A stretch of 36,373 bases of DNA from a virus. The notes beneath the pieces were generated by a model. The model did not search any database and was not told where the DNA came from. It worked only from the letters and a program-made list of their open reading frames with translations. The stretch spans positions 1 to 36,373 of the IMG/VR virus record IMGVR_UViG_3300035698_014057; one strand, given 5' to 3'. This document shows, piece by piece, positions 22,027 to 28,819 of this stretch (its first letter is position 1; every line of letters begins with the position of its first letter). A program made the position numbers and the translations under genes.

Positions 22027-22931
22027 TATGCCACCTTCTCCAACGCTTTGTCGATGTTAACCAAAGACTTCTTCAAATCATTGTTGCCTTTACCAAACAG
22101 AATATTGAAACCTCTGTCTTTTATTCTGTTGCCACCTTGTACATGTTCAATGTATTCTGATGTAGCATGAAACGCACCATAAGCAGTATTCTTGATACCA
22201 AGCTCTTTATGCCCACTTGCTCCATCAAATAACATCTTACTTAAATCTTCCCGGTTGTTTTCTGCAATCGTCTTAGCCTTCCCTTCATCAACAACAACAG
22301 GGAAACAGATTTTAGCATAGAGTTCCAATTGATTGTCAGTCATTTTCACGTCCAACATCTTTTTGAGGTTCTCTTTCATTGTCAAGAAATTGTCCACCGA
22401 TTCTTGGTAGATACCTTGTATGGCTTCATACGTTGGAAGCATATTGATATTGTGCAGGATTCGTGAGGAGATTCCTTCTTTCTTTCCTTCAAGCAAAGCA
22501 GACTTTAAAGTATTAGTACACCACACCCGAATAGATGTAGGAGTAATGATGTTAGCTGTTTTTCCATTGTGCGACCAGCTGAACAATAAGAACTGTTTGT
22601 AAATGTCGCCAGGGATTACTTCCATTTCTTCTTGCTTTAATAAGCTGTAGCAGATTTCACCACCTTTAAAGCAGCCTTCTGTTTCTTTGCTCCAAAATCC
22701 TGTATCAGTTAGTTCGTTGACCCACTCCTTTGCCTTTTCATTTGGAAAGACTTGGTAGCGGTCTTTTACATCTCCGAGAAATGCTCCAGTATCTGTTCTG
22801 ACAATAGCAGACTTAGGAGCAAAGCGCGGACGATTCTCTCCGGGGATTCGATAAGACATTCTTACTTTTTCCACATCCCAATCAAGATTGCTGTCAGGCA
22901 TGATTGACCAACTTCTTCTTTCGATTGTCAT
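22026..22931 (-). CDS. DUF932 phage/plasmid-like protein
   Basis: I place the start at ATG 22931 with AGGG at eight bases; the upstream GTG at 22946 is part of this site. The 301-residue protein shows DUF932 features: VRTDTGAFLGDVKDRYQVFP near residue 45, GGEICYSLLK, FLLFSWSHNGKTANIITPTS followed by IRVWCTNTL, and NTAYGAFHATSEYIEHVQGG near the C-terminus. Members are found in phages and plasmids with unknown function. It is the first gene after the promoter at 22987. Confidence 0.82.
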   Translation of the reverse strand: MTIERRSWSIMPDSNLDWDVEKVRMSYRIPGENRPRFAPKSAIVRTDTGAFLGDVKDRYQVFPNEKAKEWVNELTDTGFWSKETEGCFKGGEICYSLLKQEEMEVIPGDIYKQFLLFSWSHNGKTANIITPTSIRVWCTNTLKSALLEGKKEGISSRILHNINMLPTYEAIQGIYQESVDNFLTMKENLKKMLDVKMTDNQLELYAKICFPVVVDEGKAKTIAENNREDLSKMLFDGASGHKELGIKNTAYGAFHATSEYIEHVQGGNRIKDRGFNILFGKGNNDLKKSLVNIDKALEKVA

Positions 22932-22986
22932 TTTAGATTCCCTCACTTTAAAACATTAAATTCTTTTTCTTTATTGCTTATACTCT

Positions 22987-23015
22987 ATTATAGAAAAGGA
23001 GAGTTCTAATATCAG
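22987..23015 (-). promoter_or_regulatory. Promoter for the DUF932-QueD-QueE operon
   Basis: Minus strand: -10 TATAAT (22987-22992), spacer of 17 bp TTAGAACTCTCCTTTTC, -35 CTGATA (23010-23015). About 64 bp (22986-23049) match 31832-31895 without gaps at most positions, including the A/T-rich upstream part CTTTTAATTATTTT. This indicates a duplicated promoter with a conserved spacer and possible UP element. Confidence 0.75.
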
Positions 23016-23167
23016 AGCTTTTGTAAAAATAATTAAAAGAAAGTTGTGGACCAAAAAAAGACCCTTCCCGACAGCCAGTACAAGAAGAGCCAAACCTTTT
23101 AAGGTTGTAGTTTGCATTATTAGTATAATACATTAAACTAGAAAAGTCAACCTTCCACAAAAGAAAT

Positions 23168-23196
23168 TTGACATTTTCTTAGGAATGAACTATAAT
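23168..23196 (+). promoter_or_regulatory. Perfect consensus promoter for the large RNA
   Basis: Plus strand TTGACA (23168-23173), a 17-bp spacer and TATAAT (23191-23196): every base fits the sigma70/sigmaA consensus. Nothing coding follows for 550 bases on this strand, and the nearest gene (helicase end) runs the opposite way. The 23050-23167 stretch before it holds a small dyad AACCTTTTAAGGTT and no gene. Confidence 0.85.
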
Positions 23197-23453
23197 AGAA
23201 AGATACAGCTAGAAAGACATCACAAATTTTCTAGTTCTTGGGCGGTAATTCAATCAGGTTACTTCGGTAAGTTATTTTGCTAGTAAATTGTTTGCACTTG
23301 AAGAACTCTCCGTTTCAGCAAAAGACAGGAGGCAAACAGCCAGGCTGACGAGTTGACAATACGAGTCCTTAATACAGCCCAACGGGACATTTTGATTATT
23401 CAAAAAAGTGTTGGTAAAGGTGAAAGTCCTTTAAGTTTTGAATCCTGAGGTCA

Positions 23454-23469
23454 AGGAAATAAAACAAAT
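23454..23469 (+). repeat. 16-base direct repeat, copy 1
   Basis: AGGAAATAAAACAAAT is identical at 23454-23469 and 23701-23716, once in the middle and once at the 3' side of the large RNA. Both copies follow a hairpin and look like single-stranded A-rich linkers, or loop-closing segments of a repeated module. Confidence 0.8.
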
Positions 23470-23700
23470 CAATGGTGATTGCTTCACCAAATTGTCGCAG
23501 GGACAAACACAACCATATGGCGGAACGCTCTCTTTAGCGGTAAAGAGAAAAACAACTAATGACAGATAGTTGGCGAGCTTAAACAAAGTAAGTGAGAAAG
23601 GCCCGACTTAGTACCACTGTTTAAGACTATATGGCGCAGATTTTAACTGAAAAACTTAGATGGTATAAGTTTGATAGGTTAGAGTTTCGTTCCTTCAGTT

Positions 23701-23716
23701 AGGAAATAAAACAAAT
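23701..23716 (+). repeat. 16-base direct repeat, copy 2
   Basis: Second copy of AGGAAATAAAACAAAT, directly after the TTCC...GGAA hairpin near the 3' end of the large RNA; it may mark the end of the folded region. Confidence 0.8.
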
Positions 23717-23752
23717 AAATAGATATACTATAGTAATGTAGTGTATTAGGAA

Positions 23753-24145
23753 TTACTCATCATTAGTAGGTGCTACAAATTCTTTTCTCCAATAACTATC
23801 AACATGAAAGTTACCAACATTCAGATTTTGTAAACAAACCGCTTGCCTATAAGGGTCATAACTGCCGTCCCTGTCGAGAAAGACATTTACCCGAATCAAC
23901 TTCTTCCTTTTTTCCTCATTACTTTGCATGATGCCAATAGCCGAAGTAACATGGTCCCACTTCATTCGTGTCTCCGAGAAATTTTCTGTTGTAATTGTTT
24001 CGTCTTTCATTGCTTTTGAATCGCCCTGTGTCCCTGCACAGAAGCACAAATCGAACTCTAAAGAGATAGAACGAGCTACAGCCCACTTCTCTGCTTCCGC
24101 TTCTCTAATCGCTTTATTTTCACTACAAGCCTTTGCTATATCTAA
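23753..24145 (-). pseudogene. C-terminal part of DnaB-like helicase, separated by an amber codon
   Basis: This stretch continues the helicase frame directly after the TAG at 24146-24148 for 130 codons without another stop. It holds normal C-terminal motifs: KWAVARSISLEFDLCFCAGT followed by Q (the strand ending in the sensing Gln), FSETRMKWDHVTSAIGIMQS and RVNVFLDRDGSYDPY (the RxxxFxRDG region). No internal start with a ribosome binding site was seen. It is either the second half of a recently broken gene, or part of a protein made by reading through or recoding TAG. Confidence 0.7.
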
Positions 24146-25330
24146 CTAGTCAAATACAATTAAGTCAGGAATCCAGCCTTCTTCCCTCCACATTAACAAG
24201 ATACTAAACAAATCCCCCATAGTGAAAGACTTAGTAGGATAAGATAATTGGCGAAACTCTCTGCCTTTAGTACGGAATTTGAAAATCTTTTGAGAGAGTA
24301 AAATGTCGTCTGTGGTGAGGGGTTCGTTGTAGCTCTCTTTTATATAGAATGGAGCACCTGTGAAGTCGCTATGAAGTTTAGCACAACGGGTACATGGTTC
24401 ATAGTCTGTTGTATCAATATCATCAAGAAGCTCATTGCTAGATAAATTTACAATAGGAAAGCCAATGGATTTTCGTTTACTTCTCATACATTCGTTCCGC
24501 TGATTGTTTAAGCAATCCATAATTGGAACAGTAAACTCACCACATTGAAAAGACTTAGAGGGTTTTCTCGCCATCCAAGTAAACAATCTTTCAAGCTGTT
24601 GAGCTTCGCTCAAGTCTCCTCCTTGTACAAGCAATACATTTTTTCTTGCCATTGTCCCCCTCATGTTTACTTCATCAAGAAGAAAAGTTTTACCAATCTT
24701 AGCTTTTCCCATGATTGCCACAAATGTCGATGGGCGAAACAAAGGACTAATCAGTTCACCCAAAGCCCCTTTCATGTGTATAAAACCTGGTTGGTTTGCC
24801 TTCATTATCTTACTTGCAATATCAGTATCCTCAAAAGGACGAATAAGAGGCAAATCTTTTACCGACTTTGTGGCTTCTTTTTGCTTTTGGATTAGCTCGT
24901 TGGCATATTCTACATCTTCTTGCTCAAGAGCCTCTGCCAATTCAGTTTTAAACTTCTGCAAATCTTTAATGGAGCCAACTTGAATTGCTCTATCCACAAG
25001 ATAGTCAACATTCAGCTCCTCACTTCTTTCAATGTCCTCTTTGTTTAAGCAACCAAGAATATCCTCAATCAATTCCAAGTAATCTTCGTGTATTTCCTTT
25101 GACCTTAGGGCTTCATTGTATATGTCCTCAATGTGAATACCAGGAGCTTCTGAATATTCATCGTAAAAATCAAAACACCAATTAGCAATGACAGAAGCAA
25201 ATCCCTCACGGAACAAACCAAACGTTGCCTCTTTCTCATATACTTTCTTGAGGAACTCTGTATTGGTTATAAGAGCCGTCAATATCTGTTTGATTTCGCC
25301 AGCATCTTTTGTAGTTCTAGTTATTTTCAT
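24146..25330 (-). CDS. Replicative DNA helicase, DnaB-like, ending at an in-frame TAG in Walker B
   Basis: The 394-residue product has a helical N-terminal domain (to about 165), then MKGALGELISPLFRPSTFVA followed by IMGKAKIGKTF with Walker A near residue 205, VLLVQGGDLSEAQQLERLFT, a Cys-rich insertion (CTRC plus CGEF, CLNN, perhaps zinc-binding), and PDLIVFD at the very end. Related helicases continue D-Y-x-D from here; in this sequence the Tyr position is TAG and the frame goes on for 130 sensible codons (23753-24145). The ATG overlaps the loader gene's TGA (ATGA). Loader, primase and helicase are adjacent, so the gene was clearly functional in descent. Without the C-terminal part the ATPase would be dead. 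Confidence 0.85.
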   Translation of the reverse strand: MKITRTTKDAGEIKQILTALITNTEFLKKVYEKEATFGLFREGFASVIANWCFDFYDEYSEAPGIHIEDIYNEALRSKEIHEDYLELIEDILGCLNKEDIERSEELNVDYLVDRAIQVGSIKDLQKFKTELAEALEQEDVEYANELIQKQKEATKSVKDLPLIRPFEDTDIASKIMKANQPGFIHMKGALGELISPLFRPSTFVAIMGKAKIGKTFLLDEVNMRGTMARKNVLLVQGGDLSEAQQLERLFTWMARKPSKSFQCGEFTVPIMDCLNNQRNECMRSKRKSIGFPIVNLSSNELLDDIDTTDYEPCTRCAKLHSDFTGAPFYIKESYNEPLTTDDILLSQKIFKFRTKGREFRQLSYPTKSFTMGDLFSILLMWREEGWIPDLIVFD

Positions 25331-25944
25331 GTGAGTTCCAATTTAGTATTCATATCTAAACTTCTTCGAGCAATTCGAGATTCAAGTTCCTCGTCCTTGC
25401 AGTTAGTTGTCAGGGTCGTGTAGAGATTGTTGCTGTATCTATAATTCAAAATCATGTAAAGTTGCTCACAAGCCCACTCTGTGCTTTTTTCAGTCCCTAC
25501 ATCATCTAATATAATACGTTCAGCATGACAAACCTTTACAAATAAATTTCTCAATGGGTGTGTATTGTATTCTTGGCGTATTTCATCAAGCAAAGCAGGT
25601 GTATTGTAAAAGAATATTTCTTTGCCTTGTTGTATAAAGTCATTAGCAATAGCACAAGCAAGGTGAGTTTTTCCAGTCCCAACTTTCCCTGTAATATGCA
25701 GTCCTTGATTAGGGAGAACTAAGTCCCCTATTTGGATATTGAAGTCCCCTAAATTTGCTTTCAAATATCGTTCAGGAATGCCAGCGTTCTTTTGAAGTAT
25801 TCTAGCGTTTTTCTCAAAGTCCATATCCTTATTTTTAGCAAGAACGCTCACCGTGCATAAATCACATATTCTCCAATCCTTATATGTTTCATTCCAAACA
25901 CAAGGCCATTCTTTGCAAATAGGACAAATTGGTCCGTTTTTCAT
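25327..25944 (-). CDS. Helicase loader, DnaC/IstB-like AAA+ ATPase
   Basis: The 205-residue protein has an N-terminal zinc site (CPICKEWPC, CDLC within residues 7-30). The AAA+ core follows: LHITGKVGTGKTHLACAIAN (Walker A), EIFFYNTPALLDEIR, RIILDDVGTEK (Walker B), YSNNLYTTLTTNCKDEEL (sensor 1), and RIARR as a candidate arginine finger. It loads the DnaB-type helicase encoded directly downstream, with which it overlaps by four bases. Confidence 0.9.
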   Translation of the reverse strand: MKNGPICPICKEWPCVWNETYKDWRICDLCTVSVLAKNKDMDFEKNARILQKNAGIPERYLKANLGDFNIQIGDLVLPNQGLHITGKVGTGKTHLACAIANDFIQQGKEIFFYNTPALLDEIRQEYNTHPLRNLFVKVCHAERIILDDVGTEKSTEWACEQLYMILNYRYSNNLYTTLTTNCKDEELESRIARRSLDMNTKLELT

Positions 25945-25945
25945 G

Positions 25946-26182
25946 TCAAATCCCCCTTGCTGATTCTAGTTCATCTATTAAATCATCAAAGTAATCCAAA
26001 GCTTCTGTCAAATGCTCCACAGCTTCTTCTCCTCTTTTATATCGTTGAAAGTGTATTTTATTCTTAGGTACTTTTCCAAAATAGACATCACGTTCTTTTG
26101 TTCCAAGAATACCTATCTCCTGCTCCGCGTCCCTCAGTATATCTATGAGTTTTGTAAGTTTGCTGTTTTCACAAATATTCAT
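25946..26182 (-). CDS. 78-aa hypothetical helical protein
   Basis: It begins MNICENSKLTKLIDILRDAE and continues with VYFGKVPKNKIHFQRYKRGE, then a helix EEAVEHLTEALDYFDDLIDE. It is acidic and mainly helical. AAGGAG precedes the ATG. It lies in the replication operon between a zinc ribbon and the loader. No family recognised. Confidence 0.65.
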   Translation of the reverse strand: MNICENSKLTKLIDILRDAEQEIGILGTKERDVYFGKVPKNKIHFQRYKRGEEAVEHLTEALDYFDDLIDELESARGI

Positions 26183-26193
26183 AACCCTACTCC

Positions 26194-26352
26194 TTACATA
26201 TATATTTTGTGATTTGGGTCATAACAGTTTATACATATTTCCCAGCTATTATCAGGTTTCTTTTTGCCAAAATATAATTCTTTTATTTTACTATTACATA
26301 TTGGGCAATAAAACACCCTTTCCCTTCTTTTTGCTTGTATCCGTTGTATCAT
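26194..26352 (-). CDS. 52-aa zinc-ribbon protein
   Basis: The ATG overlaps the preceding TAA (TAATG), and the frame ends TAA inside the next gene's Shine-Dalgarno region. It begins MIQRIQAKRRERVFYCPICN and carries CPIC at residues 16-19 and CINC at 40-43, so one four-Cys zinc ribbon, with basic flanks. Small zinc ribbons are frequent in this genome (also 15501, 20499, 25327 and 27935). Function unknown. Confidence 0.65.
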   Translation of the reverse strand: MIQRIQAKRRERVFYCPICNSKIKELYFGKKKPDNSWEICINCYDPNHKIYM

Positions 26353-26723
26353 TATTTGCTCCTGTGTAAGTAGTCATTTTTTACAGTATACGACGGTTTG
26401 TTCTTTGTCAATTTTTTTATTTGGTCTGGGTCAGAGACACCAAAGGTCTTTTTCTTTTCAAGCATAAAATCATAAAATCCTTCTTTAATCTTTGCAATCG
26501 TTTTATTATCTCGGAACACAAAATTGAAGTTGAACCAAGACTGCTTTACTAATTTTTGGTTGGCATCAATTAAAGTAAAGAGTTCCTCCCATTTCTTTCT
26601 GCTTGGCATGTCCCGTAGTCTGCACCGAATCATAGTTTGCCTTTCAGAAGATAAAGACTGAACTTTCTTTATTCCATCAATGGTATTCCACATTGAAAGT
26701 ATAGATTCCATTTGCTTGTTCAT
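26352..26723 (-). CDS. Replisome-organiser-like C-terminal domain protein
   Basis: The 123-residue protein contains RQTMIRCRLRDMPSRKKWEE followed by LFTLIDANQKLVKQSWFNFN and FVFRDNKTIAKIKEGFYDF. The pattern R-x-R...W...F..I......W.NF.F.FR....KI..G.Y resembles the C-terminus of phage replication initiators that contact the helicase loader. The N-terminal DNA-binding domain of such initiators is absent. It lies between primase and loader, consistent with helicase recruitment. GGAG at eight bases precedes the ATG. Confidence 0.55.
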   Translation of the reverse strand: MNKQMESILSMWNTIDGIKKVQSLSSERQTMIRCRLRDMPSRKKWEELFTLIDANQKLVKQSWFNFNFVFRDNKTIAKIKEGFYDFMLEKKKTFGVSDPDQIKKLTKNKPSYTVKNDYLHRSK

Positions 26724-27643
26724 TTTACATTCTCCGTTATTTGTTCCTTCAATTCTCCTGCTTGTTCAAGTGTCAATGCTCCTGCATCTTTGAACCACTC
26801 ATCTTCTACAGTTATTATTTCAGTATGACCTGGGAACATGTAAAGCTCGTCCCGTAGCTTTTCCGCTCTTTCCTTTTCTTTCTTTCCCTTATCAAACAAT
26901 ATAAATCGGTATTTCTTTTGGAGCATCAATTTAATCTGCTTCTTAGTAAATCCTAATCCGCAGACTGCCACACAACTATCTCCCATCTTCATCGCATCAA
27001 GTGGTCCTTCAACAATGATAATATAATCTTCTTGTACTGCGTTATCCCAGTTGAACAAAATGTCCTTGTGATGCACAAGCTCCTCATCTAGTCCCGCAGA
27101 AATGTACCTTTCCTCAACATCTTTCCCTGTTGCTCTTGTTGTCCAAGATACTATTTCTTCCTGATAAATAATTGGTATGAATATTCTATGAGACAACTTT
27201 CCACAATAGTCTGTCCCTTGCAGTTGATACTTTTCCACCAAGTGCTTTACGTCGTGAAATCCTCTGTTATATAGATATTCCTGCTGTCTGTCAGTAAGAG
27301 CTATTAAGTTATCAGGCAGAATAAGCTTTTTGTTCTGCTCTCTTGCTTTTTGTGCAAGAGTTTTGTGTGTTGTATACTTCTGATACACAGATTTGATACT
27401 AGGGCCTTTACGTCCCAGCAAAGCTTTGAGTAGCTTTGTCTTAGTGTGTCTGCCACACTTCCAACAAGAGTATGTATCTGAAACAAGATTAAAAGCTCCG
27501 TGTAGACCGTCATCTCCACCAAAAGGACAATCAATTTGTATCCAATCTTCTCTATTGGTTGCCCTGTTATGCTCAATTCCATAGTCTATACAGAACTGTT
27601 CAAAGTCAAACCGTTCCTTACTTCGTTTCCTTCTCTGCCTCAT
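26720..27643 (-). CDS. DnaG-like DNA primase
   Basis: The 307-residue protein has a zinc-binding N-terminus (CPFGG...YSCWKCGRHTK at about 38-66). A TOPRIM domain follows, with YIIIVEGPLDAMKMGDSCVA (the E-G-x-x-D type motif) and FILFDKGKKEKERAEKL (where the D-x-D pair is usual, one Asp is visible). It lacks a helicase domain, so it is a separate primase that works with the DnaB-like helicase. It is shorter than bacterial DnaG. GGGAGAAG precedes the ATG; the gene overlaps the upstream one by 26 bases. Confidence 0.88.
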   Translation of the reverse strand: MRQRRKRSKERFDFEQFCIDYGIEHNRATNREDWIQIDCPFGGDDGLHGAFNLVSDTYSCWKCGRHTKTKLLKALLGRKGPSIKSVYQKYTTHKTLAQKAREQNKKLILPDNLIALTDRQQEYLYNRGFHDVKHLVEKYQLQGTDYCGKLSHRIFIPIIYQEEIVSWTTRATGKDVEERYISAGLDEELVHHKDILFNWDNAVQEDYIIIVEGPLDAMKMGDSCVAVCGLGFTKKQIKLMLQKKYRFILFDKGKKEKERAEKLRDELYMFPGHTEIITVEDEWFKDAGALTLEQAGELKEQITENVK

Positions 27644-27920
27644 GCTTCTCCCATACTTCTGTGAAGAGGTTGGTTATCAGCTTTTTTAGTCCTATGTTTG
27701 ATTCACAAGCCACAACTTTCATTTTGATTCGGAGTTCAGAGCTAAAATTTTGAATACCAAAGAAACTACTTTGATTAAGTAAAGCCCCACTTTCAATTTC
27801 TTTTCGAGACTCCTTTGCTCTATTTTCGTAGGACTTTACTTTATCTTTAGGTAGTTTATAGTCTACTTTACCTTCCCGTGTAGGGCTGCCTGCTATGATT
27901 CTTCTGCGTTCTCTTGTCAT
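27618..27920 (-). CDS. 100-aa basic hypothetical protein before primase
   Basis: It begins MTRERRRIIAGSPTREGKVD, then KLPKDKVKSYENRAKESRKE. A helical part FSSELRIKMKVVACESNIGL and a charged tail VWEKHEAEKETK follow. The basic N-terminus suggests nucleic-acid binding. AAAAGGAG precedes the start. I do not recognise the family. Confidence 0.65.
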   Translation of the reverse strand: MTRERRRIIAGSPTREGKVDYKLPKDKVKSYENRAKESRKEIESGALLNQSSFFGIQNFSSELRIKMKVVACESNIGLKKLITNLFTEVWEKHEAEKETK

Positions 27921-27934
27921 AAACTCTTCTCCTT

Positions 27935-28210
27935 TTATTTAATACAGTAGTAATATTTACTACAATAGTGGTATATAAGAGCAAGAGCACCAATAGTAAT
28001 AAGAACTCTTATGAGGGTTCTTTTTATCCGTGCATCTAACTCACATTGTTTGTTGTACTCGTCCACACGCTCATTGAACTCGTCTATGTCCAAGTTATCA
28101 ACATCAACATGTCCGTTAAGTTCTTTTAGTATGCAACGTGCTTGGGAGCAAACAGTATCTCCTTTCTCTGTGAATCTCCCACAATACTTACATTTCCATT
28201 TGTTACCTAT
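27935..28210 (-). CDS. Zinc-ribbon membrane protein with probable AUA start
   Basis: A 92-codon frame follows the sigma-factor stop in the same frame. It encodes GNKWKCKYCGRFTEKGDTVC, then SQARC, a charged middle with HVDVDNLDIDEFNERVDEYN, and a C-terminal hydrophobic helix TLIRVLITIGALALIYHYC. No ATG, GTG or TTG precedes the zinc ribbon. An AAAGGAGG site stands six bases before an ATA codon (28208-28210), the ideal spacing for a start there. The two ATGs nearby are out of frame and hit a stop at once. A palindrome GTAGTAATATTTACTAC lies at 27947-27963 within the end. AUA starts are rare; alternatives are readthrough of the upstream TAA or a decayed start codon. Confidence 0.55.
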   Translation of the reverse strand: MGNKWKCKYCGRFTEKGDTVCSQARCILKELNGHVDVDNLDIDEFNERVDEYNKQCELDARIKRTLIRVLITIGALALIYHYCSKYYYCIK

Positions 28211-28222
28211 CCGTTGCCTCCT

Positions 28223-28732
28223 TTAGTAACTTTGTATAAACTCTCTCATTTCGCGGAAAGTCATGTCGATTACATGCCTTGTCCAATTTAAACTTTTTAG
28301 GTAATCCTTCAATGCTCTCCCCAGCTCTCTCTTTCCTTTTTCAGTTCCTTTGAAGATAAGCTGAGGTTGTTCCTTAATTACTCTGTAAATCTTTCTCGCC
28401 TGTGCTGACAGATGAGCCATGTCCGAATACTCAAAGCTTTTCTTTTCTTCTCTGTGTAAAGTCTCAGGAAGTTCATCATCATCTAAGAACACCAACCTTT
28501 TTTCTCTTTTTTGTAAAGCAATATAATGATTCTGCAATACCTTATAAAAGAACGTTGAAAATTTACTATAATCCGGTTCCCACTTATCTAAAGCATGGTA
28601 CATCATAATAAGGCCTTCTGACCTGAGGTCTTCAAATCTGTGTGGGTCATTGTACGAGAATTGATGAGCCAGTTTAAAAATTAGTTTTTTATGTTTTTCA
28701 TAGCTCTCCAAAAACATCTGCTCTTGTGTCAT
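28223..28732 (-). CDS. Phage sigma factor (sigma-70 region 2 type)
   Basis: The 169-residue protein has HKKLIFKLAHQFSYNDPHRF followed by EDLRSEGLIMMYHALDKWEP and FSTFFYKVLQNHYIALQKRE. This is the region 2 pattern: core-binding E-D-L-x-x-E-G, then the aromatic -10 recognition helix. Residues 120-169 may be a reduced region 4 (GKRELGRALKDYLKSLNWTR). It could direct transcription from the phage promoters in this window. A GAGGG site precedes the ATG and the promoter at 28773 is just upstream. Confidence 0.8.
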   Translation of the reverse strand: MTQEQMFLESYEKHKKLIFKLAHQFSYNDPHRFEDLRSEGLIMMYHALDKWEPDYSKFSTFFYKVLQNHYIALQKREKRLVFLDDDELPETLHREEKKSFEYSDMAHLSAQARKIYRVIKEQPQLIFKGTEKGKRELGRALKDYLKSLNWTRHVIDMTFREMREFIQSY

Positions 28733-28772
28733 TTTGTGTTCCCTCGTTGTAAAGTTTTAAATCTCTACTTAT

Positions 28773-28800
28773 ACTATACAACGTCAAAAACTTTATTCAA
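28773..28800 (-). promoter_or_regulatory. Promoter for the sigma-primase-helicase operon
   Basis: Minus strand: -35 TTGAAT (28795-28800), 16-bp spacer, -10 TATAGT (28773-28778). It lacks the CTCTCC spacer motif of the other phage promoters, so the sigma gene may be read by the host enzyme. Confidence 0.55.
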
Positions 28801-28819
28801 GTCTTTTTTGTATAAATAT

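Larger units (their letters stand above)
23203..23750 (+). ncRNA. Large structured non-coding RNA (ROOL/GOLLD-like candidate)
   Basis: Starting about 7 bases after a perfect promoter, about 550 nt lack any long reading frame on either strand and are full of local hairpins: CTAGAAA...TTTCTAG, TTAC-TTCG-GTAA with a UUCG tetraloop, GTTTGC...GCAAAC enclosing CTCC...GGAG, AAAGG...CCTTT, GGTGA...TCACC, TTGTC...GACAA, TCTCTTTA-GCGG-TAAAGAGA, CAACTA...TAGTTG, CTTAAACA...TGTTTAAG and ACTTA...TAAGT. Length, high structure and phage setting resemble the giant ROOL and GOLLD RNAs, but I cannot confirm the class. The 3' end is not marked by a clear terminator. A 16-base repeat occurs at 23454 and 23701. 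Confidence 0.75.

Noticed and set aside
22978-23160. 60-codon minus frame in the promoter region
   Set aside because: It covers the promoter at 22987 and its upstream repeat, has no ribosome site, and its residues look random.
23454-23716. CRISPR-like or transposon repeat
   Set aside because: Only two 16-base copies about 247 bases apart inside a structured RNA; no spacers, no terminal inverted repeats, no transposase.
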